64,000 nucleotides of DNA, from positions 3,303,501 to 3,367,500 of the forward strand of contig NC_018011.1 in NCBI RefSeq assembly GCF_000265365.1, in the 5' to 3' direction. Shown in pieces: positions 39,531 through 48,250 of the stretch (the stretch's first letter is position 1; every line of letters begins with the position of its first letter). The notes under the pieces were generated by a model. That model worked only from the letters and a program-made list of their open reading frames with translations, did not search any database and was not told where the DNA came from. The DNA is from Alistipes finegoldii DSM 17242 (lineage in GTDB: Bacteria > Bacteroidota > Bacteroidia > Bacteroidales > Rikenellaceae). Made by a program: the position numbers and the translations under genes.

Positions 39531-40886
39531 ATGTCGAAAATCATTACACTACGCAAGGGTCTCGACATCAATCTCCGGGGAAAGGCTCAGGAGTCTCTGG
39601 CCGACGCGCCGCTGGCTTCGGAGTATGCCCTCTCGCCTCTCGATTTCGAGGGCGTGACTCCCAAGTTGCTGGTTAAGGTGGGCGATGAGGTGAAAGCCGG
39701 TACGCCGCTGTTCTTCAACAAGTACAGCGAGCGCATCCTCTTCACGTCGCCCGTCAGCGGTACGGTTGCGGCCGTCAACCGCGGCGAGAAGCGCAAGATT
39801 CTCTCCGTGACCGTGACGCCGGCCTCCGTACAGAGCTACGAGGAGTTCGCGAAGCCCGATCTGCAGAAGGCTTCCCGCGAGGAGATTGTCGAGCTGCTGC
39901 TCAAGTCGGGTCTCTGGCCCATGATCGTGCAGCGACCCTACGGCGTTATCGCCGACCCGAACGACACGCCGAAAGCGGTCTTCATCTCCGCCTTCGATTC
40001 CGCGCCGCTGGCTCCGGACTACAACTACGTCCTGCGCGCCGAGCAGAAGAACCTCCAGACCGGTATCGACGTAATGCGCAAACTCACTTCGGGCAAGGTG
40101 CATCTTTCGGTGCGCGCCAAGGCCGAGGGGCAGATGACTGCGCTCAAGGGCGCCGAGACGCATGCCTTCGCGGGCAAGCACCCCGTCGGCAACGTCGGCG
40201 TGCAGATCCACCACATCGACCCCGTGAACAAGGGCGAAGTCGTGTGGACGGTCAACATTCAGGATCTGGCGATCATCGGCCGTCTGTTCAACGAGGGCCG
40301 CGTCGATATGACGAAGATCATCGCCGTGGCCGGCTCGGAGATCGAAAAGCCGCAGTACTGCCGCATCATCGCGGGCGCCAAGGTCGATTCGATCCTCAAG
40401 GGCAACGTGAAGCCTCAGAAGGAGGGCGACCATGTGCGCATCATTTCGGGCAACGTGCTCACGGGTACGAAAACCGTGGCCGACGGCTTCATCGGTTTCT
40501 ATGCCAACCAGCTGACGGTGATTCCCGAAGGCGACAAGTTCGAGCTGCTGGGCTGGGCGATGCCCCGTTTCAACAAATTCTCCGTATCGCGCGCCTACTT
40601 CTCGTGGCTCTGCCCCAAGAAGGAGTACAATCTCGATACCAACATGAACGGCGGCGAGCGTCCGTTCGTGGTGACGGGCCTTTACGAGCGGTATCTGCCG
40701 ATGGACATTTACCCGATGTACCTGCTCAAGGCGTGTCTCGCCGGCGACATCGACAAGATGGAAAACCTCGGCATCTACGAAGTGGTCGAAGAGGATTTCG
40801 CGCTTTGCGAGTTCGTCGATCCCTCGAAGATCGAGATTCAGCAGATCATCCGCGACGGTATTAACTTAATGATTAAGGAGGCTTAA
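39531..40886 (+). CDS. nqrA: Na+-translocating NADH:quinone reductase subunit A
   Basis: A 451-residue cytoplasmic-side subunit of the Na+-NQR complex, involved in quinone binding. It begins MSKIITLRKGLDINLRGKAQ and has the typical KYSERILFTSPVSGTVAAVN and GLWPMIVQRPYGVIADPNDT blocks, plus HHIDPVNKGEVVWTVNIQDL and the C-terminal SWLCPKKEYNLDTNMNGGER. It is the first of six contiguous nqr genes with 2-23 bp gaps or overlaps. A TATTTTCG -7-like box is at 39440-39447, but its -33 partner is not clear. Confidence 0.97.
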   Translation: MSKIITLRKGLDINLRGKAQESLADAPLASEYALSPLDFEGVTPKLLVKVGDEVKAGTPLFFNKYSERILFTSPVSGTVAAVNRGEKRKILSVTVTPASVQSYEEFAKPDLQKASREEIVELLLKSGLWPMIVQRPYGVIADPNDTPKAVFISAFDSAPLAPDYNYVLRAEQKNLQTGIDVMRKLTSGKVHLSVRAKAEGQMTALKGAETHAFAGKHPVGNVGVQIHHIDPVNKGEVVWTVNIQDLAIIGRLFNEGRVDMTKIIAVAGSEIEKPQYCRIIAGAKVDSILKGNVKPQKEGDHVRIISGNVLTGTKTVADGFIGFYANQLTVIPEGDKFELLGWAMPRFNKFSVSRAYFSWLCPKKEYNLDTNMNGGERPFVVTGLYERYLPMDIYPMYLLKACLAGDIDKMENLGIYEVVEEDFALCEFVDPSKIEIQQIIRDGINLMIKEA

Positions 40887-40888
40887 CG

Positions 40889-42037
40889 ATGAGCGCATTA
40901 CGCAATTTAGTAGACAAGCTCAAGCCCACGTTCACCAAGGGTGGCAAGCTGGGCTTCTTGGAATCGACGTTCGATGCGTTCGAAACGTTCCTGTTCGTAC
41001 CCGACACGACGACTTCCAAAGGCGCGCATATCCGCGACTGCAACGACATGAAGCGTACGATGATCATGGTGGTAGTCGCCCTGATGCCGGCGCTTCTGTT
41101 CGGTTTCTATAACACGGGTTACATGCACTTCCTCTCGCAGGGCGTGCAGCCCGAATTCTGGGCTTCGCTCTGGTTCGGATTCCTCAAGGTGCTCCCCCTG
41201 ATCGTCGTTTCGTACGTCGTGGGTCTGGGCATCGAGTTCGCATTCGCCCAGTTCCGCGGCCACGAGGTCAACGAGGGCTTCTTGGTGTCGGGTCTGCTGA
41301 TCCCGATGATCATGCCGGTGGACATTCCGCTCTGGATGGTGGCTCTCTCGACCGCCTTCGCCGTCGTCTTCGGCAAGGAGGTGTTCGGCGGTACGGGCAT
41401 GAACGTCTTCAATCCCGCGCTGCTGGCGCGCGCCTTCGCCTTCTTCGCCTATACGCCCTCGATGTCGGGCGCGACGGTGTGGATCGCGGGCATGACCTCC
41501 GGCGAGGGCGTGGTGGACGGCTTCTCCGGCGCAACGGCGCTCGAAAACCTGAGCACCACGGGCCAGATGGGCTATTCGGCCATGGACGCCTTCCTCGGTT
41601 TCATTCCGGGCTGCGTGGGCGAGACTTCGACGCTGGCGATCCTGATCGGCGCGGCGATCCTGCTCTTTACGGGCGTCGCTTCGTGGCGCACGATGGTCTC
41701 GGTATTCGTCGGCGGTCTGGCGATGGGCTATCTCTTCCAAGCGCTCGGCGTGACGACCTATCCGGCATGGTGGCACCTGATCGTCGGCGGTTTCGCTTTC
41801 GGTGCGGTCTTCATGGCCACCGATCCCGTCACCTCGGCGCAGACCGACAAGGGCAAATACATCGTGGGTCTGATGACCGGTGCGCTGGCCGTGCTGATCC
41901 GCGTGGTCAATCCGGCCTATCCCGAAGGCATGATGCTGTCGATCCTCTTCATGAATGCGCTGGCTCCGCTGGTGGACTACTATGTGGTCGAGGCGAACAT
42001 CTCGCGCAGAAAGAAACGTGTTAAACTGGCAAAATAG
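40889..42037 (+). CDS. nqrB: Na+-NQR subunit B
   Basis: A 382-residue membrane subunit with ten predicted helices that carries covalent FMN and riboflavin and forms the main Na+ path. The FMN-linking threonine lies in DGFSGATALENL (Thr216). Other family blocks are FGKEVFGGTGMNVFNPALLA and GGFAFGAVFMATDPVTSAQT. Length is slightly below the Vibrio protein (about 410). It starts two bases after nqrA and is followed after eight bases by nqrC. Confidence 0.97.
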   Translation: MSALRNLVDKLKPTFTKGGKLGFLESTFDAFETFLFVPDTTTSKGAHIRDCNDMKRTMIMVVVALMPALLFGFYNTGYMHFLSQGVQPEFWASLWFGFLKVLPLIVVSYVVGLGIEFAFAQFRGHEVNEGFLVSGLLIPMIMPVDIPLWMVALSTAFAVVFGKEVFGGTGMNVFNPALLARAFAFFAYTPSMSGATVWIAGMTSGEGVVDGFSGATALENLSTTGQMGYSAMDAFLGFIPGCVGETSTLAILIGAAILLFTGVASWRTMVSVFVGGLAMGYLFQALGVTTYPAWWHLIVGGFAFGAVFMATDPVTSAQTDKGKYIVGLMTGALAVLIRVVNPAYPEGMMLSILFMNALAPLVDYYVVEANISRRKKRVKLAK

Positions 42038-42045
42038 GGGAGAAT

Positions 42046-42915
42046 ATGGCAACGAAAAAATTCAAATGCACCGTTTGCGGCTACATTCACGAAGGAGACG
42101 CCGCACCCGAAAAATGCCCGGTCTGCATGGCCCCCGCCTCGGCGTTCGTCGAACTGAAGGACGAGAAGAAAAAGGGGCTGTTCAGCGACAAGAACGGCAA
42201 CGCATATATTATAATGTACTCGACGGTGATGGTGGTCATCGTAGCGACGCTGCTGGCCGTGGCCGCACTTTCGCTCCAGTCGCGCCAGTACGCCAACGAG
42301 CTGAACGAGAAGAAGCAGTCGATCCTTTCGTCGCTCTCGGCGCAGGGTGAGAATTACGACGCCTTCATCAAGGGCTACGTGCTCGACGCCGACGGCAACG
42401 AGCTCGAAGGCGAGGATGTCTTCGAGCTGCTGAAGGACCTTCAGGGCGCTTTCGACGACGGCAAGTTCCCCGTATTCGAAGCCGCCGACGGCCGCGTGGT
42501 GATTCCCGTGACCGGCATGGGCCTCTGGGGACCCGTCTGGGGTTATATCGCCCTCGAAAAGGATATGGACACCGTGGCCGGTATCATCATGGCCCACAAG
42601 GGCGAGACCCCCGGTCTGGGTGCCGAGATCGCAACGCCGAAATATCAGGCGCAGTTCGTCGGCAAGAAGATCTTCAAAGGCGACGAGTTCGTCTCCGTGA
42701 AACTGCGCAAGGGCGGCGCTCAGGACCCCGAACATGAGGTCGATGCCATTTCCGGCGGTACGAAGACCTCGGACGGCGTGACGGCGATGCTCTACAACAG
42801 CATGGAACACTACCTGCCGCTGCTCGAAGCCAAGCGCAAGGCCGCGGTCGAGCAGGTCGTATTTGCTCCCGTGCGGGATGAGTCTAACGAAGAAAATGTA
42901 GAAAACAATGAGTAA
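42046..42915 (+). CDS. nqrC: Na+-NQR subunit C fused to an N-terminal rubredoxin-like domain
   Basis: A 289-residue protein. Residues 6-38 form a rubredoxin-like unit of rubrerythrin type: FKCTVCGYIHEGDAAPEKCP followed by VC, giving paired CXXC at Cys8/Cys11 and Cys24/Cys27 that should bind one iron. A linker leads to the single membrane helix (about 53-77) of NqrC, then the periplasmic FMN domain: GLWGPVWGYIALEKDMDTVA, GETPGLGAEIATPKYQAQF and the flavinylation site DAISGGTKTSDGV. NqrC without the extra domain is about 240-260 residues. The fusion is in one uninterrupted frame and the start is eight bases after nqrB, so it is not an annotation artefact. The extra domain would face the cytoplasm. 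Confidence 0.95.
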   Translation: MATKKFKCTVCGYIHEGDAAPEKCPVCMAPASAFVELKDEKKKGLFSDKNGNAYIIMYSTVMVVIVATLLAVAALSLQSRQYANELNEKKQSILSSLSAQGENYDAFIKGYVLDADGNELEGEDVFELLKDLQGAFDDGKFPVFEAADGRVVIPVTGMGLWGPVWGYIALEKDMDTVAGIIMAHKGETPGLGAEIATPKYQAQFVGKKIFKGDEFVSVKLRKGGAQDPEHEVDAISGGTKTSDGVTAMLYNSMEHYLPLLEAKRKAAVEQVVFAPVRDESNEENVENNE

Positions 42916-43564
42916 GAACGAAAAAGAGCCTTTGTTTTCGGCTAAGAACATGAAGTTCCTGACGGGGCCGTTCTCCGCGAACAACCCGGTCATCGTGCAG
43001 ATTCTGGGTATCTGCTCGGCGCTGGCCGTCACCGTACAGCTCAAACCCGCCATCGTCATGGCCTTGTCCGTGACGGTCGTGACGGGATTCTCGAATCTGG
43101 TGATGTCGCTGCTGCGCAACGGCGTGCCCTCGCGCATCCGCATCATCGTACAGCTGGTGGTTATCGCCGCGCTGGTAATTCTGGTCGATCAGGTGCTTAA
43201 AGCCTACGTTTTCGAGGTTTCCAAGCAGCTGTCGGTTTACGTGGGCCTTATCATCACCAACTGTATCGTCATGGGCCGCATCGAGGCCTTCGCGCTGGCC
43301 AACAAGCCGTGGGCGTCACTGCTCGACGGTATCGGCAACGGTCTGGGCTACGGCCTGATTCTGGTGATCGTGGCTTTCTTCCGCGAGCTTTTCGGTTCGG
43401 GTTCGCTGCTGGGCTTCCGCATCGTTCCTGAGAGCTGGTATATCGCCGAGGGCGGTTTCTACTCCAACTGCGGCCTGATGCTCTTCCCGCCGATGGCGCT
43501 GATCATCGTGGGCTGCATCATCTGGGTGCACCGTTCGCGCAACAAGGATTTACAGGAAAAATAG
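42908..43564 (+). CDS. nqrD: Na+-NQR subunit D
   Basis: A 218-residue integral membrane subunit, related to RnfE. It has about six helices and the paired cysteines that hold the [2Fe-2S] centre with NqrE: one in LGICSALAVT near residue 37 and one in VGLIITNCIVMGR near 118. GNGLGYGLILVIVAFFREL and GLMLFPPMALIIVG are also typical. It overlaps nqrC by eight bases. Confidence 0.96.
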   Translation: MSKNEKEPLFSAKNMKFLTGPFSANNPVIVQILGICSALAVTVQLKPAIVMALSVTVVTGFSNLVMSLLRNGVPSRIRIIVQLVVIAALVILVDQVLKAYVFEVSKQLSVYVGLIITNCIVMGRIEAFALANKPWASLLDGIGNGLGYGLILVIVAFFRELFGSGSLLGFRIVPESWYIAEGGFYSNCGLMLFPPMALIIVGCIIWVHRSRNKDLQEK

Positions 43565-43575
43565 GAGAATAGCGT

Positions 43576-44196
43576 ATGGAATCATTGAATATCTTTATCC
43601 GGTCGATCTTTATCGACAATATGGTCTTCGCGTTCTTCTTCGGCATGTGTTCCTACATCGCCGTTTCGAAGAGCGTCAAAACCGCCCTCGGCCTCGGCGC
43701 CGCCGTTACGTTCGTAATGGTGATGACCGTGCCGCTGAACTACTTCCTGTATGAATACGTACTCAAGGCGGGCGCCCTCGCGTGGGCCGGGCTTCCGGAC
43801 GTCAATCTGGACTTCCTGACCTTCATCGTCTTCATCGCCACCATCGCGGCTTTCGTGCAGCTGGTGGAGATGGCCGTCGAGAAGTTCTCGCCGACGCTTT
43901 ACAGCCAGCTGGGCATCTTCCTGCCGCTGATCGCCGTGAACTGCGCCATCATGGGCGGCTCGCTCTTCATGCAGCAGAAAGTCGATGCGCTGGAGCTTAC
44001 GTCGCTCTGGCAGTCGATCGTCTACGGTCTGGGCTCCGGTCTGGGCTGGTGGCTGGCTATCGTGATGATGGCCGCGATCCGCGAGAAGACGACTTACTCG
44101 CAGATTCCTGCGGCGCTCAAGGGGCCGGGTATCGCCTTTATCATCACCGGCCTGATGGGTATCGCCTTCATGATCTTCTCCGGTATTCAGTTCTAA
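43576..44196 (+). CDS. nqrE: Na+-NQR subunit E
   Basis: A 206-residue membrane subunit, inverted-topology partner of NqrD and related to RnfA. Family blocks: FIDNMVFAFFFGMCSYIAVS with the iron-sulfur cysteine, LGIFLPLIAVNCAIMGGSLF with the second cysteine, and YGLGSGLGWWLAIVMMAAI. Length is normal. It is 11 bases after nqrD and 22 bases before nqrF. Confidence 0.97.
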   Translation: MESLNIFIRSIFIDNMVFAFFFGMCSYIAVSKSVKTALGLGAAVTFVMVMTVPLNYFLYEYVLKAGALAWAGLPDVNLDFLTFIVFIATIAAFVQLVEMAVEKFSPTLYSQLGIFLPLIAVNCAIMGGSLFMQQKVDALELTSLWQSIVYGLGSGLGWWLAIVMMAAIREKTTYSQIPAALKGPGIAFIITGLMGIAFMIFSGIQF

Positions 44197-44218
44197 CCTT
44201 AAAAGAGATTCGGAAAAC

Positions 44219-45481
44219 ATGGAATTGACTATTATAGTTGCAATCATTGCCTTTCTGGCTGTAACCCTCCTCTTGGTGGGGCTGCTTCTCTTCGCAAAGG
44301 CTAAACTGACCTCGTCGGGCGAAGTGACGATCGACATCAACGACGGCGAGAAGGTCATCACCGCCGAGAGCGGCTCGACGCTGCTTTCGACGCTGGCCAA
44401 CAACAAGGTGTTCCTGCCTTCGGCCTGCGGCGGCGGCGGTTCGTGCGGCATGTGCAAATGTCAGGTGCTCGAAGGCGGCGGCGATATTCTGCCGACCGAA
44501 ACCGGATTCATTTCGCGCAAGCTGGCCAAGGACCACTGGCGTCTGGGCTGTCAGGTCAAGGTGAAGGAAAACCTCAGGATCAAGGTGCCCGAAGCCGTGC
44601 TCGGTGTCAAGAAGTGGGAGTGTACGGTCGTCTCCAACCGCAACATTTCGACCTTCCTCAAGGAGTTCGTCGTGAAGCTGCCCGAAGGCGAGAACCTCAA
44701 GTTCCGCAGCGGCGGTTACATTCAGATCGACATCCCGAAGTACGACGCCATCAAGTTCTCGGACATGGACGTCGATGAGAAGTACCGCGCCGACTGGGAC
44801 AAGTTCAAGATGTGGGATCTGGTTACGACCAACCCCGAAGACACGTTCCGCGCCTACTCGATGGCCAACCACCCGGCCGAGGGCAATATCATCATGCTCA
44901 ACATCCGTATCGCCACTCCGCCGTTCGACAAGGCGACGGGCGGCTTCATGAAGGTCAATCCGGGTATCTGCTCGTCGTATGTCTTCTCGCGCAAGCCGGG
45001 CGACAAGATCACGATTTCGGGTCCTTACGGCGAGTTCTTCCTGCCGGACGACCTGCCCGATACGCAGGAGCTGATCTTCATCGGCGGCGGCGCCGGCATG
45101 GCGCCCATGCGCAGCCACCTGATGCACCTGTTCAAGACCGAGAAGACCAAGCGTCCCGTTTCGTTCTGGTACGGCGCGCGTGCGCTGAAGGAGGTTCCCT
45201 ATCTCGACGAGTTCCACGCCATCGAGAAGGATTTTCCCAACTTCTCGTTCAATCTGGCGCTCGACCGTCCCGATCCCGAAGCGGACGCCGCAGGCGTGAA
45301 GTACACGCCGGGCTTCGTCCACAACGTGCTGTACGAGAATTACCTGAAGAACCATCAGGCGCCTGAGGACTGCATCTACCTCATGTGCGGACCTCCGATG
45401 ATGATCGCTTCGGTGGTGAAGATGCTCGACAGTCTCGGCGTGCCGCCCGAAAATATCCTCTACGACAACTTCGGTTCGTAA
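44219..45481 (+). CDS. nqrF: Na+-NQR subunit F
   Basis: A 420-residue NADH-oxidising subunit. It has an N-terminal membrane helix (about 4-25), a plant-type [2Fe-2S] domain with SACGGGGSCGMCKCQVLEGG and a fourth Cys in WRLGCQVKV, an FAD domain with RAYSMANHP, and an NAD-binding domain with FIGGGAGMAPMRSHLMHLF and YLMCGPPMMIASVV. Length fits. This closes the six-gene operon, with a terminator 20 bp after the stop. Confidence 0.98.
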   Translation: MELTIIVAIIAFLAVTLLLVGLLLFAKAKLTSSGEVTIDINDGEKVITAESGSTLLSTLANNKVFLPSACGGGGSCGMCKCQVLEGGGDILPTETGFISRKLAKDHWRLGCQVKVKENLRIKVPEAVLGVKKWECTVVSNRNISTFLKEFVVKLPEGENLKFRSGGYIQIDIPKYDAIKFSDMDVDEKYRADWDKFKMWDLVTTNPEDTFRAYSMANHPAEGNIIMLNIRIATPPFDKATGGFMKVNPGICSSYVFSRKPGDKITISGPYGEFFLPDDLPDTQELIFIGGGAGMAPMRSHLMHLFKTEKTKRPVSFWYGARALKEVPYLDEFHAIEKDFPNFSFNLALDRPDPEADAAGVKYTPGFVHNVLYENYLKNHQAPEDCIYLMCGPPMMIASVVKMLDSLGVPPENILYDNFGS

Positions 45482-45501
45482 TCCGATTTGTCGGTATTCG
45501 A

Positions 45502-45531
45502 ATCCCCGGACAGCTGTCCGGGGATTTTTTT
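45502..45531 (+). terminator. Terminator of the nqr operon
   Basis: Perfect 24-base palindrome ATCCCCGGACAG / CTGTCCGGGGAT (45502-45525), with T residues continuing to 45531. Confidence 0.92.
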
Positions 45532-45579
45532 GTGCTACGGAACGGTCCCTTTGCGGGGACGCCGTTTCGGGAATTTTCG

Positions 45580-45587
45580 TATATTTG
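45580..45587 (+). promoter_or_regulatory. -7 box upstream of the pyrophosphatase gene
   Basis: TATATTTG, about 43 bp before the start at 45631. No TTTG lies at the right distance upstream, so only the -7 element is called. Confidence 0.5.
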
Positions 45588-45630
45588 TAGTAATAACCGA
45601 TTTACCAACTTAAAACCAAATTCTATTGAA

Positions 45631-47847
45631 ATGAACATTCCTTCCATTTTCTGGTTCATTCCCGCTGCCGCGGTTATCGCCCTGTTGCTGGCTTGGGCGT
45701 TTTACCGTGCGATGAAGCGCGAGGATGAAGGCACGCCGCGCATGCGCGAGATCGCCGGGCACGTGCGCCGGGGCGCCATGGCCTACCTGCGCCAGCAGTA
45801 CAAGGTCGTCGCCATCGTATTCGTGGTGCTGGCGCTGTTTTTCGCCTATCTGGCCTACGGCGCCGGGGTGCAGAACCCGTGGGTGCCCTTCGCCTTCCTG
45901 ACGGGCGGATTCTTTTCGGGACTGGCCGGCTATTTCGGCATGAAGACCGCGACCTACGCTTCGGCGCGTACGGCCAACGCCGCGCGCCAGTCGCTCGACC
46001 GCGGCCTGAAGGTCGCATTCCGCAGCGGCGCGGTGATGGGGCTGGTCGTAGTGGGGCTGGGCCTGCTCGACATTTCGTTCTGGTACGTCATCCTCGAATA
46101 TTTCGTCGATGTCACCGGACCGCAGAAACTCGTCGTCATCACGACCACCATGCTGACCTTCGGCATGGGCGCTTCGACGCAGGCGCTCTTCGCGCGCGTC
46201 GGCGGCGGCATCTATACCAAGGCGGCCGACGTGGGCGCCGACCTCGTGGGCAAGGTCGAGGCGGGAATTCCCGAAGACGACCCGCGCAATCCCGCGACCA
46301 TCGCCGACAATGTGGGCGACAACGTGGGCGACGTGGCCGGCATGGGCGCCGACCTTTACGAAAGCTACTGCGGCTCGATACTCGCCACCGCGGCTCTCGG
46401 AGCCGCCGCCTTCGCTTCGGCGGACGGGATGGCCATGCAGCTGCGCGCCGTGCTGGCGCCGATGCTGATCGCTGCCGTGGGCATCGTGCTTTCGATCATC
46501 GGCATCTTCCTCGTGCGCACCAAGGAGGGCGCCACGATGCGCGAACTGCTCCGTTCGCTGGGTGTGGGCGTCAATTTCAGTTCGCTGCTGATCGCCGGCG
46601 CGACGTTCGGCATCCTCTATCTGCTGGGAATCGAGAACTGGATCGGACTGTCGTTCTCGGTCATCACGGGACTCTTGGCCGGCATCATCATCGGGCAGGC
46701 CACCGAGTATTACACCTCGCACTCCTACAAGCCGACGCAGAAGATCGCCGGAAGCGCACAGACGGGACCCGCCACCGTGATTATCGCGGGTATCGGGTCG
46801 GGCATGATCTCGACGGCTGTTCCGGTCCTGACGATCGGCGTGGCGATTATCCTCGCCTACCTTTGCGCCATCGGCTTCGACATGGAGCATATCATGTCTG
46901 CGCAGAGCATGTCGCTGGGCCTTTACGGCATCGGCATCGCCGCGGTCGGCATGCTCTCGACGCTGGGCATCACCCTCGCCACGGACGCTTACGGCCCGAT
47001 CGCCGACAATGCCGGCGGCAATGCCGAGATGAGCGGGCTGGGACCCGAAGTGCGCAAACGCACCGATGCGCTCGACGCGCTGGGCAACACGACGGCCGCC
47101 ACGGGCAAGGGCTTCGCCATCGGTTCGGCCGCGCTGACGGCCCTTGCGCTGCTGGCCTCCTATATCGAAGAGATACGCATCGGACTGCTGCACAACGGCG
47201 TGACGGCCCTCGACCTGCCCAACGGCACGACGCAGCTGGTCGAGAAGGCTTCGCTCCTCGATTTTATGGAGTATTACCACGTGTCGCTGATGAATCCGAC
47301 GGTGCTGATCGGCGTGTTTGTCGGCGCGATGATGTCGTTCCTGTTCTGCGGCCTGACGATGAACGCCGTGGGGCGTGCGGCCCAGAGCATGGTGAACGAG
47401 GTGCGCCGCCAGTTCCGCGAGATCAAGGGCATCCTTACGGGCGAGGGCACTCCCGACTATGCCCGGTGCGTCGAGATTTCGACGCGCGGCGCCCAGCGCG
47501 AGATGCTGCTGCCGAGTCTGCTGGCTATCGCCGTGCCGGTGGTCGTCGGCTTGGTGTTCGGCGTGGCGGGCGTCATGGGACTGCTTGTCGGCGGCCTGAG
47601 TTCGGGCTTCGTGCTGGCCGTGTTCATGGCCAATGCGGGCGGCGCGTGGGACAACGCCAAGAAGATGGTCGAAGAGGGGCATTTCGGGGGCAAAGGCTCC
47701 GACTGCCACAAGGCGACCGTCGTGGGCGATACTGTGGGCGATCCCTTCAAGGATACGTCGGGTCCGTCGCTCAATATCCTCATCAAACTGATGTCGATGG
47801 TCTCGATCGTCATGGCCGGCCTGACGGTGGCTTTCCACCTTTTTTAG
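45631..47847 (+). CDS. hppA: Membrane-bound ion-translocating pyrophosphatase
   Basis: A 738-residue pump with about 16 helices that couples PPi hydrolysis to Na+ and/or H+ export. The core motifs are GGGIYTKAADVGADLVGKVE, then IPEDDPRNPATIADNVGDNV, AYGPIADNAGGNAEMSG and KATVVGDTVGDPFKDTSGPS. In DALGNTTAATGKGFAIGSAA the position that is Lys in K+-independent enzymes is Ala, indicating the K+-dependent class, which includes the Na+ pumps. Start chosen at MNIPSIFWFIP, the first Met of the first helix. It is next to the nqr operon but has its own -7 box. Confidence 0.95.
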   Translation: MNIPSIFWFIPAAAVIALLLAWAFYRAMKREDEGTPRMREIAGHVRRGAMAYLRQQYKVVAIVFVVLALFFAYLAYGAGVQNPWVPFAFLTGGFFSGLAGYFGMKTATYASARTANAARQSLDRGLKVAFRSGAVMGLVVVGLGLLDISFWYVILEYFVDVTGPQKLVVITTTMLTFGMGASTQALFARVGGGIYTKAADVGADLVGKVEAGIPEDDPRNPATIADNVGDNVGDVAGMGADLYESYCGSILATAALGAAAFASADGMAMQLRAVLAPMLIAAVGIVLSIIGIFLVRTKEGATMRELLRSLGVGVNFSSLLIAGATFGILYLLGIENWIGLSFSVITGLLAGIIIGQATEYYTSHSYKPTQKIAGSAQTGPATVIIAGIGSGMISTAVPVLTIGVAIILAYLCAIGFDMEHIMSAQSMSLGLYGIGIAAVGMLSTLGITLATDAYGPIADNAGGNAEMSGLGPEVRKRTDALDALGNTTAATGKGFAIGSAALTALALLASYIEEIRIGLLHNGVTALDLPNGTTQLVEKASLLDFMEYYHVSLMNPTVLIGVFVGAMMSFLFCGLTMNAVGRAAQSMVNEVRRQFREIKGILTGEGTPDYARCVEISTRGAQREMLLPSLLAIAVPVVVGLVFGVAGVMGLLVGGLSSGFVLAVFMANAGGAWDNAKKMVEEGHFGGKGSDCHKATVVGDTVGDPFKDTSGPSLNILIKLMSMVSIVMAGLTVAFHLF

Positions 47848-48250
47848 TCTGCCGGAATCCCTTGCTGCGACGGCTGCCCGCAAATGCGGGCGGCCGTCGC
47901 TGATTCGGCGGGAGTGCAGATTCGAGACGGAGCATGCCGTCTGCCGTTTGCCGTTGTCTGTTTACCGCATTCTGCCCGGCGCTTTATTGTTCGCTTTTTG
48001 CCTGCGGGGTTCCTGTGCCCGCTGCTTTGCGTCTGTCGCTTAGCGTCCGTTGTTTCTTGGTTGCCAGTCCGCTGCGTTGTTGTTTGCTTTTCCGCCGGTT
48101 GTCCGCAGCCGGCCTCTCTCCGGCGGCGGTTCTCTGCGCGTCGCTTTGTATCTGCCGCACCGCCGTCCGCCACCATATGTGAAAAAGCCTTTCGGCCATT
48201 AGGGCCGAAAGGCTTTCGTGTGTCGGAAGATCGCGTTTGCGGAGGTGCCG
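47848..48250. other. Convergent intergenic region after the pyrophosphatase gene
   Basis: A 403-bp gap. From about 47930 to 48170 it is a degenerate repeat-like sequence built of CTGCCGTTTGCCGTTG / CTGCTTTGCGTCTGTCG words, without a plausible gene. A bidirectional terminator is at 48184-48216. Confidence 0.6.
48184..48216. terminator. Bidirectional terminator
   Basis: Stem AAAGCCTTTCGGCC / GGCCGAAAGGCTTT (48184-48197 and 48203-48216) with a five-base loop. The T-run is longer on the minus strand, suiting the gene ending at 48251. Confidence 0.88.
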
